DNA of 64,000 bases from positions 29,268,619-29,332,618 of the forward strand of contig JASFXZ010000001.1 of the NCBI GenBank assembly GCA_032209605.1, in the 5' to 3' direction. Origin of the DNA: Mactromeris polynyma. Its lineage: Eukaryota > Mollusca > Bivalvia > Venerida > Mactridae. Under the pieces are notes generated by a model. It worked only from the letters and a program-made list of their open reading frames with translations, was not told where the DNA came from and made no database searches. Shown piece after piece: positions 1-11,502 of the stretch. How positions within the stretch are numbered: the stretch's first letter is position 1; every line of letters begins with the position of its first letter. Both the position numbers and the translations under genes were made by a program.

Positions 1-333
1 GAAAATGATACATGGGTGATATTACACGCCTTCGACTTCCTTGTATATCAAATGTAAACTGTTAATCCTTTCCGCATAGCAACCACCACTGCTCAGCACA
101 AGTAATTGCGAAGTCGCGACATCCACAATATCACCCGTGAGTAATCGATTAAAATACCCGGATGATAGTTCATGACTGTGGCGTCATTTATGATGTTACC
201 GATACACATATGGAATAAGCAGAACAGGAGATATTCACAAATTAGTCCTTAAAAACTTCAAGACAAATAAATAATGTATGCATCACAGTGGAAACAACTA
301 ATTACAGCTAATATGAAAAGTTCCAGTACTGAA
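1..333. other. 3' flank of the mannosidase gene
   Basis: Non-coding sequence downstream of the minus-strand mannosidase stop codon, probably including its 3' UTR. I found no exact AATAAA on the minus strand here, so the polyadenylation site is either non-canonical or lies left of the window. No other feature is seen. Confidence 0.4.
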
Positions 334-3300
334 CTATAAGCCAACCCTGAAAGCTCTTAATTCCATATAGTCAGGCGCCAAGTCCGAGTCAGTGCTGAGA
401 TGAGTCTTATTGTATAAATGAGAAAGTGATGTTTCGGTTATTTTCACATCAAGTTTAGGAAAAAGAGTTTTTACAGTCAAAGTGTCTAGTTTTTTGCATT
501 GTCCATTTATTGGTTTGTATCCACAATGCATTGGTTTCCGGTGTAAAACCAGACTGGTACCATTGTATTCTAAATTATTCTTCACAAGGTTTCTAAACCC
601 GACAATCGAGACATCACATGGAAACTCCGTTTTCAGAGGATGCAATTGCCTTGAAAGCTTGACAGAAGAATCAGTGGTAATGTATTTGATTATTTCATTT
701 TGCAGCAAATCATTTATTAAAATGCCATCCTCCGAAGCATAAGTGTATCGCTTCTCTTCGGGTTGAAAACGTTGTGTTTTATGTTCTATTTGAACTATAA
801 AATCATTATTCACTCTAACATTGTCGTAAACACCCTGCCCAAGACCTCGCTTGTCGTCTCTGAATGTATGCCTGTCCAGCATGACCTCTAGGTGACCTTC
901 TTTCAGACTAGCGCCACCGTGAGGTTGACGGCAATGCAGTGAAAGTCTTTTGGAGTCATCTTCTAAAATCGCCATTGTTGTCACTGGATAATAATTTGAT
1001 TCTATTGGGTCATGTGGTCTGTTCTGACGCCCAATCAACTGGAATCCATTTTGGTCAGTATAGAATTGGTCACCATTTTTTACATCAGTTTGTAATCGTA
1101 AAATCACTTCCATCCAAGTCATGCTCGCTTCTTTCATGTCTACTTCTGTTTTGATATGGAGCCCTTGACCTTGAGTTGCAGTTGTATTATACAATATAAC
1201 TCTCATTCTGAAACCTTTTGACGTTACCTGCACCTCTGACATCAATGGGCCTTTCGTTACCTTGACAACGCGTTCACCTATTACAAAATCAGTCGCTGGT
1301 CCCCCTGGTCCAAATATATAAGCACCGCTGGTTTTAGACTGATATAGCATGAACTTAGCTGTAATATTGGTAACTTTCCCATCTTTGTCAATTATCCTTT
1401 TCATGTTACCAGAGTTTTTGTCAAATTCTACTTTAATGTGCATATTTTCAATGGTTAACGTAGAATCCGCTTCACTGTTTAGACTTTCAAACACTTCAAC
1501 CCTACTATTTGTCCTGGAAGCTGGCGACAACTTGTAAACTTCGATTCCAAACGGTGGTATAGTTACTTCAAATGTGACTGTAAGTGGTTTTTGTGGACCT
1601 TCGTCTCCTTTGTGAGTTACAATTTGAAAAGGAGTGTTTGCGTTTACGGAAGATAAAACCACCAAGTTTTTCGAAGTTACGCGAAGTGATACAATTTCTT
1701 TTCGTTTCTTAGACAAAGGATTTACCAAAACTATGCTGTGTTCCTTAGTTGTATTCACGACAACATTTCCTGTCATTTTCTTGCTTTCTGGTTTGATTGT
1801 TTCGGCTGTGAGCAACTTGGGGTCGGATTGCTTCCCCTTAGTCAGCAGTGACAGAATGACCATCTTAAATGCCGAGTGTGCTTGCTCATTTGCCTGAAAT
1901 AGTCTCTGTTCATAGTCGCTCACTACATGTGGCAAGGAAGTTCCTGAAAATATAGAAATATCTATACGTAAGACTAAAAATAAACACATATTTATACGTG
2001 GTGTCACGATATACCAGTACATGTATATCGGTACATTGCAAGATGCAGTCCAACTGTTTTGTTCGGCTATATGAAATTGAAGTATCATTTCATTTACGAT
2101 ATGAAATTATCTTGTCAGTAAAACATCCTATAGTTTCTAATCGGGAAAGCCTCATATTAAATTATAGCCCACAATTGAAAATAAAATGACTTTTAGTTTA
2201 GCTGATAAATGTTAATGAAAACCTTTTGAAGAGTTTGTAGTGGAACGGAAAAAAATAAGTTGCTACAGGGAATGCCAAATACATAAGACAGTGCCTCCCC
2301 ACACAGACCTCCAGGAAAACTATTCATCAAACATAAGGCAGGGGAGGGCTCATTGGTACATATGTAAGGGAACAGAGGCCGACCGTAACTATGAGAATAA
2401 AAGAGGACAAAGAGCGTGAAACAAACTACAAAACAATCTACCGTTATATCGTATGTTTATGAAGCAACATTTCGGTACATAATGTAGTGCTTATGTATTG
2501 CAATAATCGTGGTACGCTTCAGGCGTTTTTGTGACACCCTTACTTTTTGTTGCACGCACATAAATTAAAACCTTTTAATAAGACATGTGAATGGGGAAAT
2601 ACGAAGAGCGACTTGCAATATCCATGTACATGTCTACATAATGTTCACGCCTCCCTCCTATGATGACATTTTAATAATACGCATCTAATATTGTTAAAGT
2701 TTTTATTCCTTCTCTTTACTGATGTCTGTAGGATACTTTCAAGCTACCCAAAGTGCATTAGTTATATGTCTTATTTCTTACAAAAGATGTCAAATAAGTC
2801 ACCGTATGTGAATGTGTATTCCGAATACAGTCTGACCTCGTTTATTCGAATTCATCGGGTCCTAAATTTTATTTCGAATAATACATGGTTTCGAATAGCC
2901 CATTTCAGTTCGACGTGCCTAAGAAGATACCAAGAATGAAAAAAACTGATACCAAGTATTCGGATAATAGGTTGTCGAATAAACGAGGTCAGACTGTATT
3001 TATGAATCAAAGAAATTAAAACGAAAAATAACGACGGTACAAGGCTTGTTATGAAGCATCATCATCACCCCTGGATTAACAATATCTTTCGAACTGATAA
3101 TCAAAGACTTGTTTCGTGATAAAATGGAGGATCAAATAAGGTTTATCTAGGCTTTTATTGACCGCCAATGAAATCAAGACCTTAACGAATCACTAGATTT
3201 AGAATGTAAAACGTAACACGAGAAGCAATTGTGATGATAATAAACACTAATCGAGTGACTTGAAACTGAACTTCGGTTCGCGTAATAGTACACACTAGTT

Positions 3301-6300
3301 ATTTTCCTAATTGATTGCCACAGTACAGATCGGACATTTTGCAATACAGTCCAGAGCGGCCATCTCTTTAGTAATAAACCTCTGTTCTACGACTGCATCA
3401 TTTTTCTCGTCGTAAAAATCTCTAACAACTTAGCCTCCCGAGAGTAGCAACCTCTTCACAAGAGTCAAAATGTGGACCCAACAGCTTGTTTCTCCCGAGA
3501 GTAGCAACCTCTTCACAAGAGTCAAAATGTGGACCACACAGCTTGTTTCTCTCGAGAGTAGCAACCTCTTCACAACAGTCAAAATGTGGACCACACAGCT
3601 TGTTTCTCTCGGGAGTAGCAACCTCTTCACAAGAGTCAAAATGTGGACCCCACAGCTTGTTTCTCTCGAGAGTAGCAACCTCTTCACAACAGTCAAATAT
3701 TGACCCCACAGCTTGTCTCTCTGGAGAGTAGCAACCTCTTCACAACAGTCAAAATGTGGACTCAACAGCTTGTTTCTCCCGGGAGTAGCAACCTCTTCAC
3801 AAGAGTCAAAATGTGGACCCAACAGCTTGCTTCTCCCGGGAGTAGCAACCTCTTCACAACAGTCAAAATGTGGACCACACAGCTTGTTTCTCCCGGGAGT
3901 AGCAACCTCTTCATAACAGTCAAAATGTGGACCACACAGCTTGTCTCTCCCGGGAGTAGCAACCTCTTCACAACAGTCAAAATGTGGACCACACAGCTTG
4001 TCTCTCCCGGGAGTAGCAACCTCTTCACAACAGTCAAAATGTGGACCACACAGCTTGTTTCTCTCGAGAGTAGCAACCTCTTCACAACAGTCAAAATGTG
4101 GACCCCACAGCTTGTTTCTCTGGAGAGTAGCAACCTCTTCACAACAGTCAAAATGTGGACCCCACAGCTTGTTTCTCTCGAGAGTAGCAACCTCTTCACA
4201 ACAGTCAAAATGTGGACCCCATAGCTTGTTTCTCCCGAGAGTAGCAACCTCTTCACAACAGTCAAAACGAGGACCCCATAGCTTGTTTCTCTCGAGAGTA
4301 GCAACCTCTTCACAACAGTCAAAATGTGGACCCCATAGCTTGTTTCTCTCGAGAGTAGCAACCTCTTCACAACAGTCAAAATGTGGACCTTATAGCTTGT
4401 TTCTCTCGAGAGTAGCAACCTCTTCACAACAGTCAAAATGTGGACCCCACAGCTTGTTTCTCTGGAGAGTAGCAACCTCTTCACAACAGTCAAAATGTGG
4501 ACCCCATAGCTTGTTTCTCTCGAGAGTAGCAACCTCTTCACAACAGTCAAAATGTGGACCCCACAGCTTGTTTCTCTCGAGAGGTGGCAACCTCTTCACA
4601 ACAGTCAAAATGTGGACCCCATAGCTTGTTTCTCTCGAAAGTAGCAACCTCTTCACAACAGTCAAAATGTGGACCCCATAGCTTGTTTCTCTCGAGAGTA
4701 GCAACCTCTTCACAACAGTTAAAAATATGGACCCCACAGCTTGTTTCTCTGGAGAGTAGCAACCTCTTCACAACAGTCAAAATGTGGACCCCATAGCTTG
4801 TTTCTCTCGAGAGTAGCAACCTCTTCACAACAGTCAAAATGTGGACCCCACAGCTTGTTTCTCTCGAGAGTAGCAACCTCTTCACACCAGACAAAATGTG
4901 GACCCCATAGCTTGTTTCTCTCGAGAGTAGCAACCTCTTCACAACAGTCAAAATGTGGACCCCATAGCTTATTTCTCTGGAGAGTAGCAACCTCTTCACA
5001 ACAGTCAAAATGTGGACCCCATAGCTTGTTTCTCTCGAGAGTAGCAACCTCTTCACAACAGTCAAAATGTGGACCCCATTGCTTGTTTCTCTCGAGAGTA
5101 GCAACCTCTTCACCACAGTCAAAATCTGGACCCCACAGCTTGTTTCTCTCGAGAGTAGCAACCTCTTCACACCAGTCAAAATGTGGACCCCATAGCTTGT
5201 TTCTCTCGAGAGTAGCAACCTCTTCACAACAGTCAAAATGTGGACCCCACAGCTTGTTTCTCTGGAGAGTAGCAACCTCTTCACAACAGTTAAAATGTGT
5301 ACCCCATAGCTTGTTTCTCTGGAGAGTAGCAACCTCTTCACAACAGTCAAAATGTGGACCCCACAGCTTGTTTCTCTCGAGAGTAGCAACCTCTTCACAA
5401 CATTCAAAATGTGGACCCCACAGCTTGTTTCTCTCGAGAGTAGCAACCTCTTCACAACAGTCAAAATGTGGACCCCACAGCTTGTTTCTCTCGAGAGTAG
5501 CAACCTCTTAACAACAGTCAAAATGTGGACCCCACAGCTTGTTTCTCTCGAGAGTAGCAACCTCTTCACAACATTCAAAATGTGGACCCCACAGCTTGTT
5601 TCTCTCGAGAGTAGCAACCTCTTCACAACAGTCAAAATGTGGACCCCACAGCTTGTTTCTCTCGAGAGTAGCAACCTCTTCACAACAGTCAAAATGTGGA
5701 CCCCACAGCTTGTTTCTCTCGAGAGTAGCAACCTCTTCACAACAGTCAAAATGTGGACCCCACAGCTTGTTTCTCTCGAGAGTAGCAACCTCTTCACAAC
5801 AGTCAAAATGTGGACCCCACAGCTTGTTTCTCTCGAGAGTAGCAACCTCTTCACAACAGTCAAAATGTGGACCCCACAGCTTGTTTCTCTCGAGAGTAGC
5901 AACCTCTTCACAACAGTCAAAATGTGGACCCCACTGCTTGTTTCTCTGGAGAGTAGAAACCTCGTCACAACAGTCAAAATGTGGACCCCACAGCTTGTTT
6001 CTCTGGAGAGTAGCAACCTCTTCACAACAGTCAAAATGTGGACCCCACAGCTTGTTTCTCTGGAGAGTAGCAACCTCTTCACAACAGTCAAAATGTGGAC
6101 CCCACAGCTTGTTTCTCTGGAGATTAGCAACCTCTTCACAACAGTCAAAATGTGGACCCCACAGCTTGTTTCTCTGGAGAGTAGCAACCTCTTCACAACA
6201 GTCAAAATGTGGACCCCACAGCTTGTTTCCCTCGAGAGTAGCAACCTCTTCACAACAGTCAAAATGTGGACCCCACACATAATATACGTCATAGTAATAC

Positions 6301-8288
6301 GAGTACAGACACAGTCAAATAATGAAATCCGACAATATTACAAAAAATGTTTGCTAGTTAAAAAGATAGAACCAGACACACCTTTGATATAATCAAGTCT
6401 ATGAAAGCGAAAATAGACTAGATAATCTCGATGTGTGGTTAAACGGATGTCGACAATTACTCTTACCTGTTATTCCATCATGGTGCATAAACATTCCCAG
6501 CTCTCTTCTAGCATAACGAAGACTTTTGGCAATTTCTGCGTATGGCTTGTATTCCATCTTGTAATACTTAAACGATGAATATGCGACAACATTGAATATG
6601 TCAGCGGCCCTAACTAGTGTCTCAATTTCCCTCGAAAATCGTTTATTGAGCGGACGTGTTGTGAAATACCCGGTCCAGAATTCCTTATTTCTGTCTGTGT
6701 ATGGAAAGAAATCTCCGGATAGAATGGGAAACGTGGCATTCACCTCTTTGGCCTTCACCATTTCCTGTTCTTCCTTCCTGACTTTACTGAAGTATTCCTT
6801 AAGTGTTCCAAATTTCACGGTCATCTTCCAGTCCGTTTGGGAATTTATGTAGTTTATTAGTTTCTCATAATTCAAATACACATCGTCCCATTGCTGAGGC
6901 TGTGGGTAGGAAAAATCTTCACCTAAACCGATATACAACGTGTTATACTTATAAAGATCACCCGTCACTCGGAACTGTTCGTAAAGAACTCGAGCACGTT
7001 CGGCTACATTGGTGTCTGTTACTACAATACCTTTGGAATCCGCAGAACCAAGATGGAGGAAGTTAAATTGTTGACAAATATTTGGATCTGGACCGCAAAC
7101 ATCACCCATCCAATAGTTTGTGTATGACATCAGACTAGAAAGAAGGTCAACTTCGTTTGTTCTTTTCCAATACGGGCGCCACATGAAATCGAGACTTTTC
7201 ATTTTCATCAGTTTTGCTTTAACCGGTTGGTTAATTCTGAGAAATACTAAGTTATCCAAACCACTGGATTTCCAAAGATATGGCATTGTGCTTGAATATC
7301 CAAATGGGTCGTTCACCCAAGCACTGGTTGGTTTTACGCCAAGATTTTCAATAAGCCACTGATGACCTTCAATCAACTGATCAACGACCGCGATATAGTT
7401 CGGACTTGCTTCGTCTGGCATGACCCAACCTCCGAGTACAACTTCAAACTGACCCCTTTGGATTAATGTTCTCACATCCTGTTTGCCGTTCTCATCAAGA
7501 TCGTCAAACCATCTGGCAAGGAATACCGTTTCTGCCCATTGGAATGTCATGTTTGGATACTGCTTTAATTTCTCTATCATAGTATCAAGAGTTGAGTGTG
7601 TCATTTGTGCGTAATATTGTTCAATAGTCAGACCATATCCCGGATCTGCGTGAGAAAATGGTACCAGAATTACTGACAACGGTTTTTGTGATCCGCTCTT
7701 GCTAATTTCTTCGAACGTCCTCACTGGTATCGGATATTGACCTTCATCGTTCATAGTATAATCAACATTTTCAAACAGGTCAAATGTTGATGTGCCAGTA
7801 TGGTTTCTTTGCTTCCATTCATTTACGATTTTACACATACCATTTTCAACATCAGTCTTAATGTCAGGGCTTTTGTGATTAGTTTGTTCTTCGGAGTCGG
7901 CTTTTGCACCCTTTGAATCTTCACCGGATGCATCGTTGGGGACTTTGTTTTCTTCTTCAGTATCTGTCTTAGCCTTAACTGGAACTTCTTTTCCATACGA
8001 ATTATCGTTGGGACGTATATGTGCTCGCTTTAAGTATTCATTGTTTGTTTCAGCATCTACATAAAGTGATTCGTATGTATCACTTTTTGATGTTATCATA
8101 TCTTTAATGTTCGGGTTTTCTCTAGACTCAATAACATTCTTTTTGAGTATTGTCGGAGAGCTCCAGCTATAGAACGACGCCCATATTAATCGTATTCCAA
8201 TCAAAACTACCACGAGTGTAAACACTTTCCTAAGCACCTTTCGTGACAGGCTTCCGTGTCTTTGCCACACCATTCTAACAGATGTCAT
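334..8288 (-). CDS. MAN2A: Alpha-mannosidase II family protein (GH38, Golgi type), two coding exons
   Basis: Coding exons are 6467-8288 and 334-1943, joined across intron 1944-6466 (GGAATAACAG/GTAAG donor, TTTTCAG/GAACT acceptor, phase 1). The joined frame is 1144 codons including TAG, giving 1143 aa, the usual length for animal MAN2A1/2. A type II signal anchor lies at about residues 22-40, followed by a charged stem to about 200 and the GH38 catalytic domain. Zinc-ligand motif H213-A-D215-P-G-Y, nucleophile D327 in WVNDPFG, CGPDP near 398-402, and the HHD zinc motif at 602-604, which ends at the splice junction. The C-terminal beta domains carry YYPVTTMA and DDKRGLGQG. By family it trims mannose from N-glycans in the Golgi. 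Oddities: the usual HNDPGW is HADPGY, and DPFGHS is DPFGYS. A TTTCAG directly upstream of the ATG (exon start 8292) suggests a 5' UTR exon further right. Whether the orthologue is MAN2A1 or MAN2A2 is undetermined. Confidence 0.93.
2828..2996. mobile_element. Pogo/Tigger-like MITE, family C (copy 1)
   Basis: A 169-bp element with terminal inverted repeats CAGTCTGACCTCG / CGAGGTCAGACTG, flanked by TA on both sides as expected for Tc1/mariner/pogo insertion. The arms continue inward through TTTATTCGA. It lies in the mannosidase intron. A second copy is at 42876-43053. Confidence 0.8.
3431..6277. repeat. 57-bp minisatellite, about 50 tandem copies
   Basis: Uninterrupted head-to-tail array inside the mannosidase intron. 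Each unit contains AGCTTGTTTCTC, a variable palindromic core (CTCGAG, CCCGAG, CCCGGG or CTGGAG), AGTAGCAACCTCTTCAC, and CAAAATGTGGACC. The period is 57 bp; the 2847-bp span gives about 50 units. Units between about 5580 and 5930 are almost identical, while the low-coordinate end (3431-4080) is more divergent, so expansion looks most recent toward the high-coordinate side. As 57 is a multiple of three and the unit has few stops, long frames stay open on both strands (for example a 19-residue repeat on the minus strand); I regard these as by-products. Confidence 0.98.
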
Positions 8289-8296
8289 AGATCTGA

Positions 8297-9460
8297 AAGT
8301 ATAAATGAATAGCTCATAAGTGAGAAACTATTAAATTGAGCAAAATTCCTTTATAGGTGACCCCTAATGGTTTCGAACACACAACCCTTATAAAAACAGC
8401 GCCTAGCGTTAAGGTAGCTATGGGATAAATCCTCTGGGCCACCGAGATAACACTTTTCCTAAAAATTGTTTTAAAAATGACGCTGATACAAGTAAATGCT
8501 TCAAGTCTACATAATTTCTATGAAACTTTGTTTTGATGGATTAGATTTGTATGCAATTTTCAATTTCGTCAAATTATAGTTTTCATTTTTATTGTGTTCA
8601 TATTTATCTAAACTATGTGTGTCTTCTTCTTTTTAAATTATTGTAACATATACACAACTCTGTAACATCATAAAGTTGTCTCTATTTATATTGACTTTTT
8701 TCTCTGTTGCTTTTGTAATCTTGTTTTTTTCTCGTTTTATTTGTACCTCACTGATGTTATATAATAATAGGCCTTGTTGTATTCATTACTACTGTAAGAT
8801 TTCCATACTCTTGTTTTCATACATGAGCTGAGCTTAGTAACAAATAAACTTGTAAACTTTTTCATCGGTTCTACGTGTAATTAATAGTATATATAAAATA
8901 ATTACTAATTATTAAATGAACTGTGACCTGGATTTCAAGTCACGTGACATAAAGGTATACACTCGTTATTACATGTATCAACATTTCTGAATCATCTGGA
9001 CTGAAGTACGGTTAACACTTGACGACGTTTAGAAGATTAGCTTGACTTTAACCTTGACACAATCTTATCTCAAAAGCTGTGCACACTGCGTCTACAGAAA
9101 TTCGGCCATAGTGTGTCCCTACACTACTGTTTATCAGTAATTATGATATTACTGCACATGTAATTATGTAGTATATATTTATATTTATTTATTTATTAAA
9201 GTCTCATCTTTGTACAAAACATAGATATACATATAGAGGCTATAAACACATAAAACATTGCACAAAGCCATTCAAATAAGAATTATAAGAGACTAAGTAT
9301 GTTTCAAAATATTGCATCAATATATTTTTCTTTGTATATCGCCAAAATTATATAAAATCAAGTGTTATAAACAATACATATGTTTTATAAAATCACATTG
9401 GATAACCATTCAAACTTAAATACATACTTACAAACTCGATTAATGTCTGCACGCCACTGG
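8297..9460. other. Intergenic, upstream of the mannosidase coding start
   Basis: AT-rich DNA without a convincing exon. It should contain the mannosidase 5' UTR intron and perhaps its first exon and promoter, but I cannot place them. Around 8630-8870 the sequence is T-rich and ends in ACAAATAAACTTGTAAAC, resembling a LINE 3' tail; this is weak. Confidence 0.3.
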
Positions 9461-9467
9461 TTTAACT

Positions 9468-9832
9468 AGTTTCAAAGTTTCAAAGTTTATTGGCATAACG
9501 GCAAAGATAATTGCCTTTGGTCATTTACAAACTTTATGGCAGAGGCACACAACAAAAAATAAATAAAAAAAATGGAGAAAGTAAACAAAATGAATATGAG
9601 ATTTACATAACATAACATGAATATAAATTAGCACAATACATATGTAGCATTCAATAATATCAAGAAGCAGTCATTAATTGGAGGGTATTTTGTCTTATAG
9701 GCATACATTCTTTAATAAATTTACATAAATTAGAAATTTTCTTCATATTTGTGGAGTTTAACAGAGATTTGAATTTGTTCATATTTGGCCAAGAGATATG
9801 GCCGAGGTATTTAGTACGTATGTTTCTATAAC
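9468..9832 (-). mobile_element. LINE 3' end: C-terminal ORF fragment plus tail
   Basis: Read on the minus strand, a frame ending at TGA 9660-9662 encodes KYLGHISWPNMNKF followed by NLCKFIKECMPIRQN, resembling the extreme C-terminus of non-LTR retrotransposon polyproteins. It is followed by a 3' UTR ending in an AATAAACTTTGAAACTTTGAAAC-like repeat near 9470. The copy is heavily 5'-truncated, as usual for LINEs. The clade (CR1, RTE or other) cannot be assigned. Confidence 0.6.
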
Positions 9833-9839
9833 AATTAAC

Positions 9840-10751
9840 GTAAAGTAAATATTATAACAAAAATAAAGCACACATTTATTGATTTTGATAAAAAAACTCG
9901 CTCAAGTGTGAGGTACAAATTGAGTGCAGTTTCACAAAAGTACGAGTTTATTTTAAAAATTCTAAAATATAATCAACGTGTTACAAGAACAGTTAAACGT
10001 GCAACCAAATCTAGGAACTTATATAATTATGCTATAACGCCGTCATACGTACATGCTATAATTACAGTAGATCCCTAGTCTAGGGGCTAATTAGTAATTT
10101 CAAGATTCCCAACCTACGACGAAATAATTATTAAACAGAACAGAACAGAACAGAACAGAAATATTAATAGATAGTATGCGATCTTTGATCAAAATATGGT
10201 AAGCCAAAACTGCTGAAACGTGTCATAGTAAAATCTGTCAAATTAAAACACGTGTATTGTTAATAATGCTTTATTTTATATCAATTCATATTGTAGAATA
10301 TGATATACAAAAACAGTAGATATGATATTGAAAAACAGTAGAATATGATATACAGAACAAATAGCTGCAGAGCAACTTGATCCTTGACAGGAAAAAAGCT
10401 AAATATCGCATGATACCTATATCAGGGCAAATTTGTGCATAACGGTTAGGGGTCAGGTCGCCGTTATACCGTGCTGAACGTATAGGGGTCAGGTCGCCGT
10501 TATAGTAGGCTCTGATTTCTCCAACTATAGTAAGCATTCACAGGACGTAAATTACGAGAGCTTTCAAACTCTACCGATGCAAAAAAGATAACGCCACAAC
10601 GATAAGATAAGATCTGCATATGTAGGATATTAGGATTTGGATGTGGTAAACTGTATGTTATTATTAATTTGAAGAGTAAGATTAGACGTGCAACGCGACA
10701 AATTGATATATGAATGGGTGATCATGTAGGGTGTCTACATCAGTATAAGGG
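9840..10751. other. Intergenic; short direct repeats only
   Basis: No gene is seen. A short ACAGA microsatellite (about five units) lies at 10133-10160, and a motif GGGGTCAGGTCGCCGTTATA occurs twice at about 10448-10505. Otherwise featureless AT-rich sequence. Confidence 0.4.
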
Positions 10752-10950
10752 AGGCGCAGTGGTTGAGGGGTAGAGTGCCTGATTCCTGATCTTAAGGTCG
10801 TAAGTTCGAGCCCCGCGGTGACCTGGGTTTTGATCACGAACTTCACAATCCCTAAATTTGGCTGATAGCCAGGAAGCTGTCATCGATAGTGATTAGTATA
10901 AGTTGTAAGAACTTGTTTCACAATCGATGTAAAATAAATAAGTTTAAACC
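10752..10950 (+). mobile_element. tRNA-derived SINE (copy 1)
   Basis: The head has a Pol III A-box-like GTGGTTGAGGGGTAGAG and a B box AGTTCGAGCCCC, followed by a non-tRNA body (TTCACAATCCCTAAATTTGG, then AACTTGTTTCACAATCGATG). The tail is AATAAATAAGTTTAAACC. A second copy at 50664-50880 in the same orientation matches along its whole length, which defines the ends. Confidence 0.85.
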
Positions 10951-11129
10951 TAATGATGAATAATTGTATGACGTTGTCGTTGTTTCTGTTGTCGGTGCAT
11001 AATGACAATGATGATGATCACTATGGCGCATATATTAGTATCATGAGGCAAACATGTTTATTTTAAAGTCGCAAGATAACAAACACATCCGACTTTCGAA
11101 AAGACAAATGCCGTATATTGCTTTAATTG

Positions 11130-11498
11130 TAGTAAAACCTCACCTAAGGACCAACTCTATGTTACCTTATAAATATACAGTCAAACCTGTCTGTAAAGAC
11201 CACCCATGGGAACAGCAAAATGTGGTATTTGTTTTCAGGTGGTCTCTATTAACAGATTAAATATCTTTGAAAATGGTCTGATGGGAGTTAAAATTGTTGG
11301 TCTTTGCAGACAGGTTTTACAATAGTGGTCTTTGTTCGAAGGTGGTCTTGGACACAGGTTTGACTGTATATATAAAATTACGAACATAAATTTTAAGTCC
11401 ATTTTTGCTCTTTATTTAACCTCAATATTAAGACCAACTCAAAAAGAAGACCAGCTTTAAAGGGTACCAAAGGTGGTCTGATTATTGAGGTTTTACTG
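11130..11498. mobile_element. Pogo-like MITE, family B (copy 1), split by another MITE
   Basis: Ends are AGTAAAACCTCAC and TGAGGTTTTACTG followed by TA. The inner part (CTCTTTATTTAACCTCAATATTAAGACCA type) matches copies at 17278-17429, 43626-43778 and 52634-52811. A family A MITE (11178-11366) sits inside it; without that insertion it would be about 180 bp, the size of its relatives. Confidence 0.85.
11178..11366. mobile_element. Pogo/Tigger-like MITE, family A (copy 1), nested
   Basis: A 189-bp near-palindrome with ends CAGTCAAACCTGT / ACAGGTTTGACTG, flanked by TA. It is inserted in the family B element at 11130-11498, so it is the younger of the two. Other copies are at 13794-13987 (reverse orientation) and 35827-36015. 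Confidence 0.9.
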
Positions 11499-11502
11499 TA
11501 AT

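Noticed and set aside
3431..6277. Possible CRISPR-like array
   Set aside because: Units are contiguous without unique spacers, and the context is a eukaryotic intron. It is a minisatellite.
3422..6392. Long open frames on both strands across the 57-bp repeat (up to 581 codons)
   Set aside because: They arise because the unit length is a multiple of three with few stops. They overlap on both strands and lie in an intron whose flanking exons join perfectly in phase.
8361..8440. tRNA-like segment upstream of the mannosidase
   Set aside because: A faint tRNA-like pattern on the minus strand, but box A and box B are too degraded to call a SINE.
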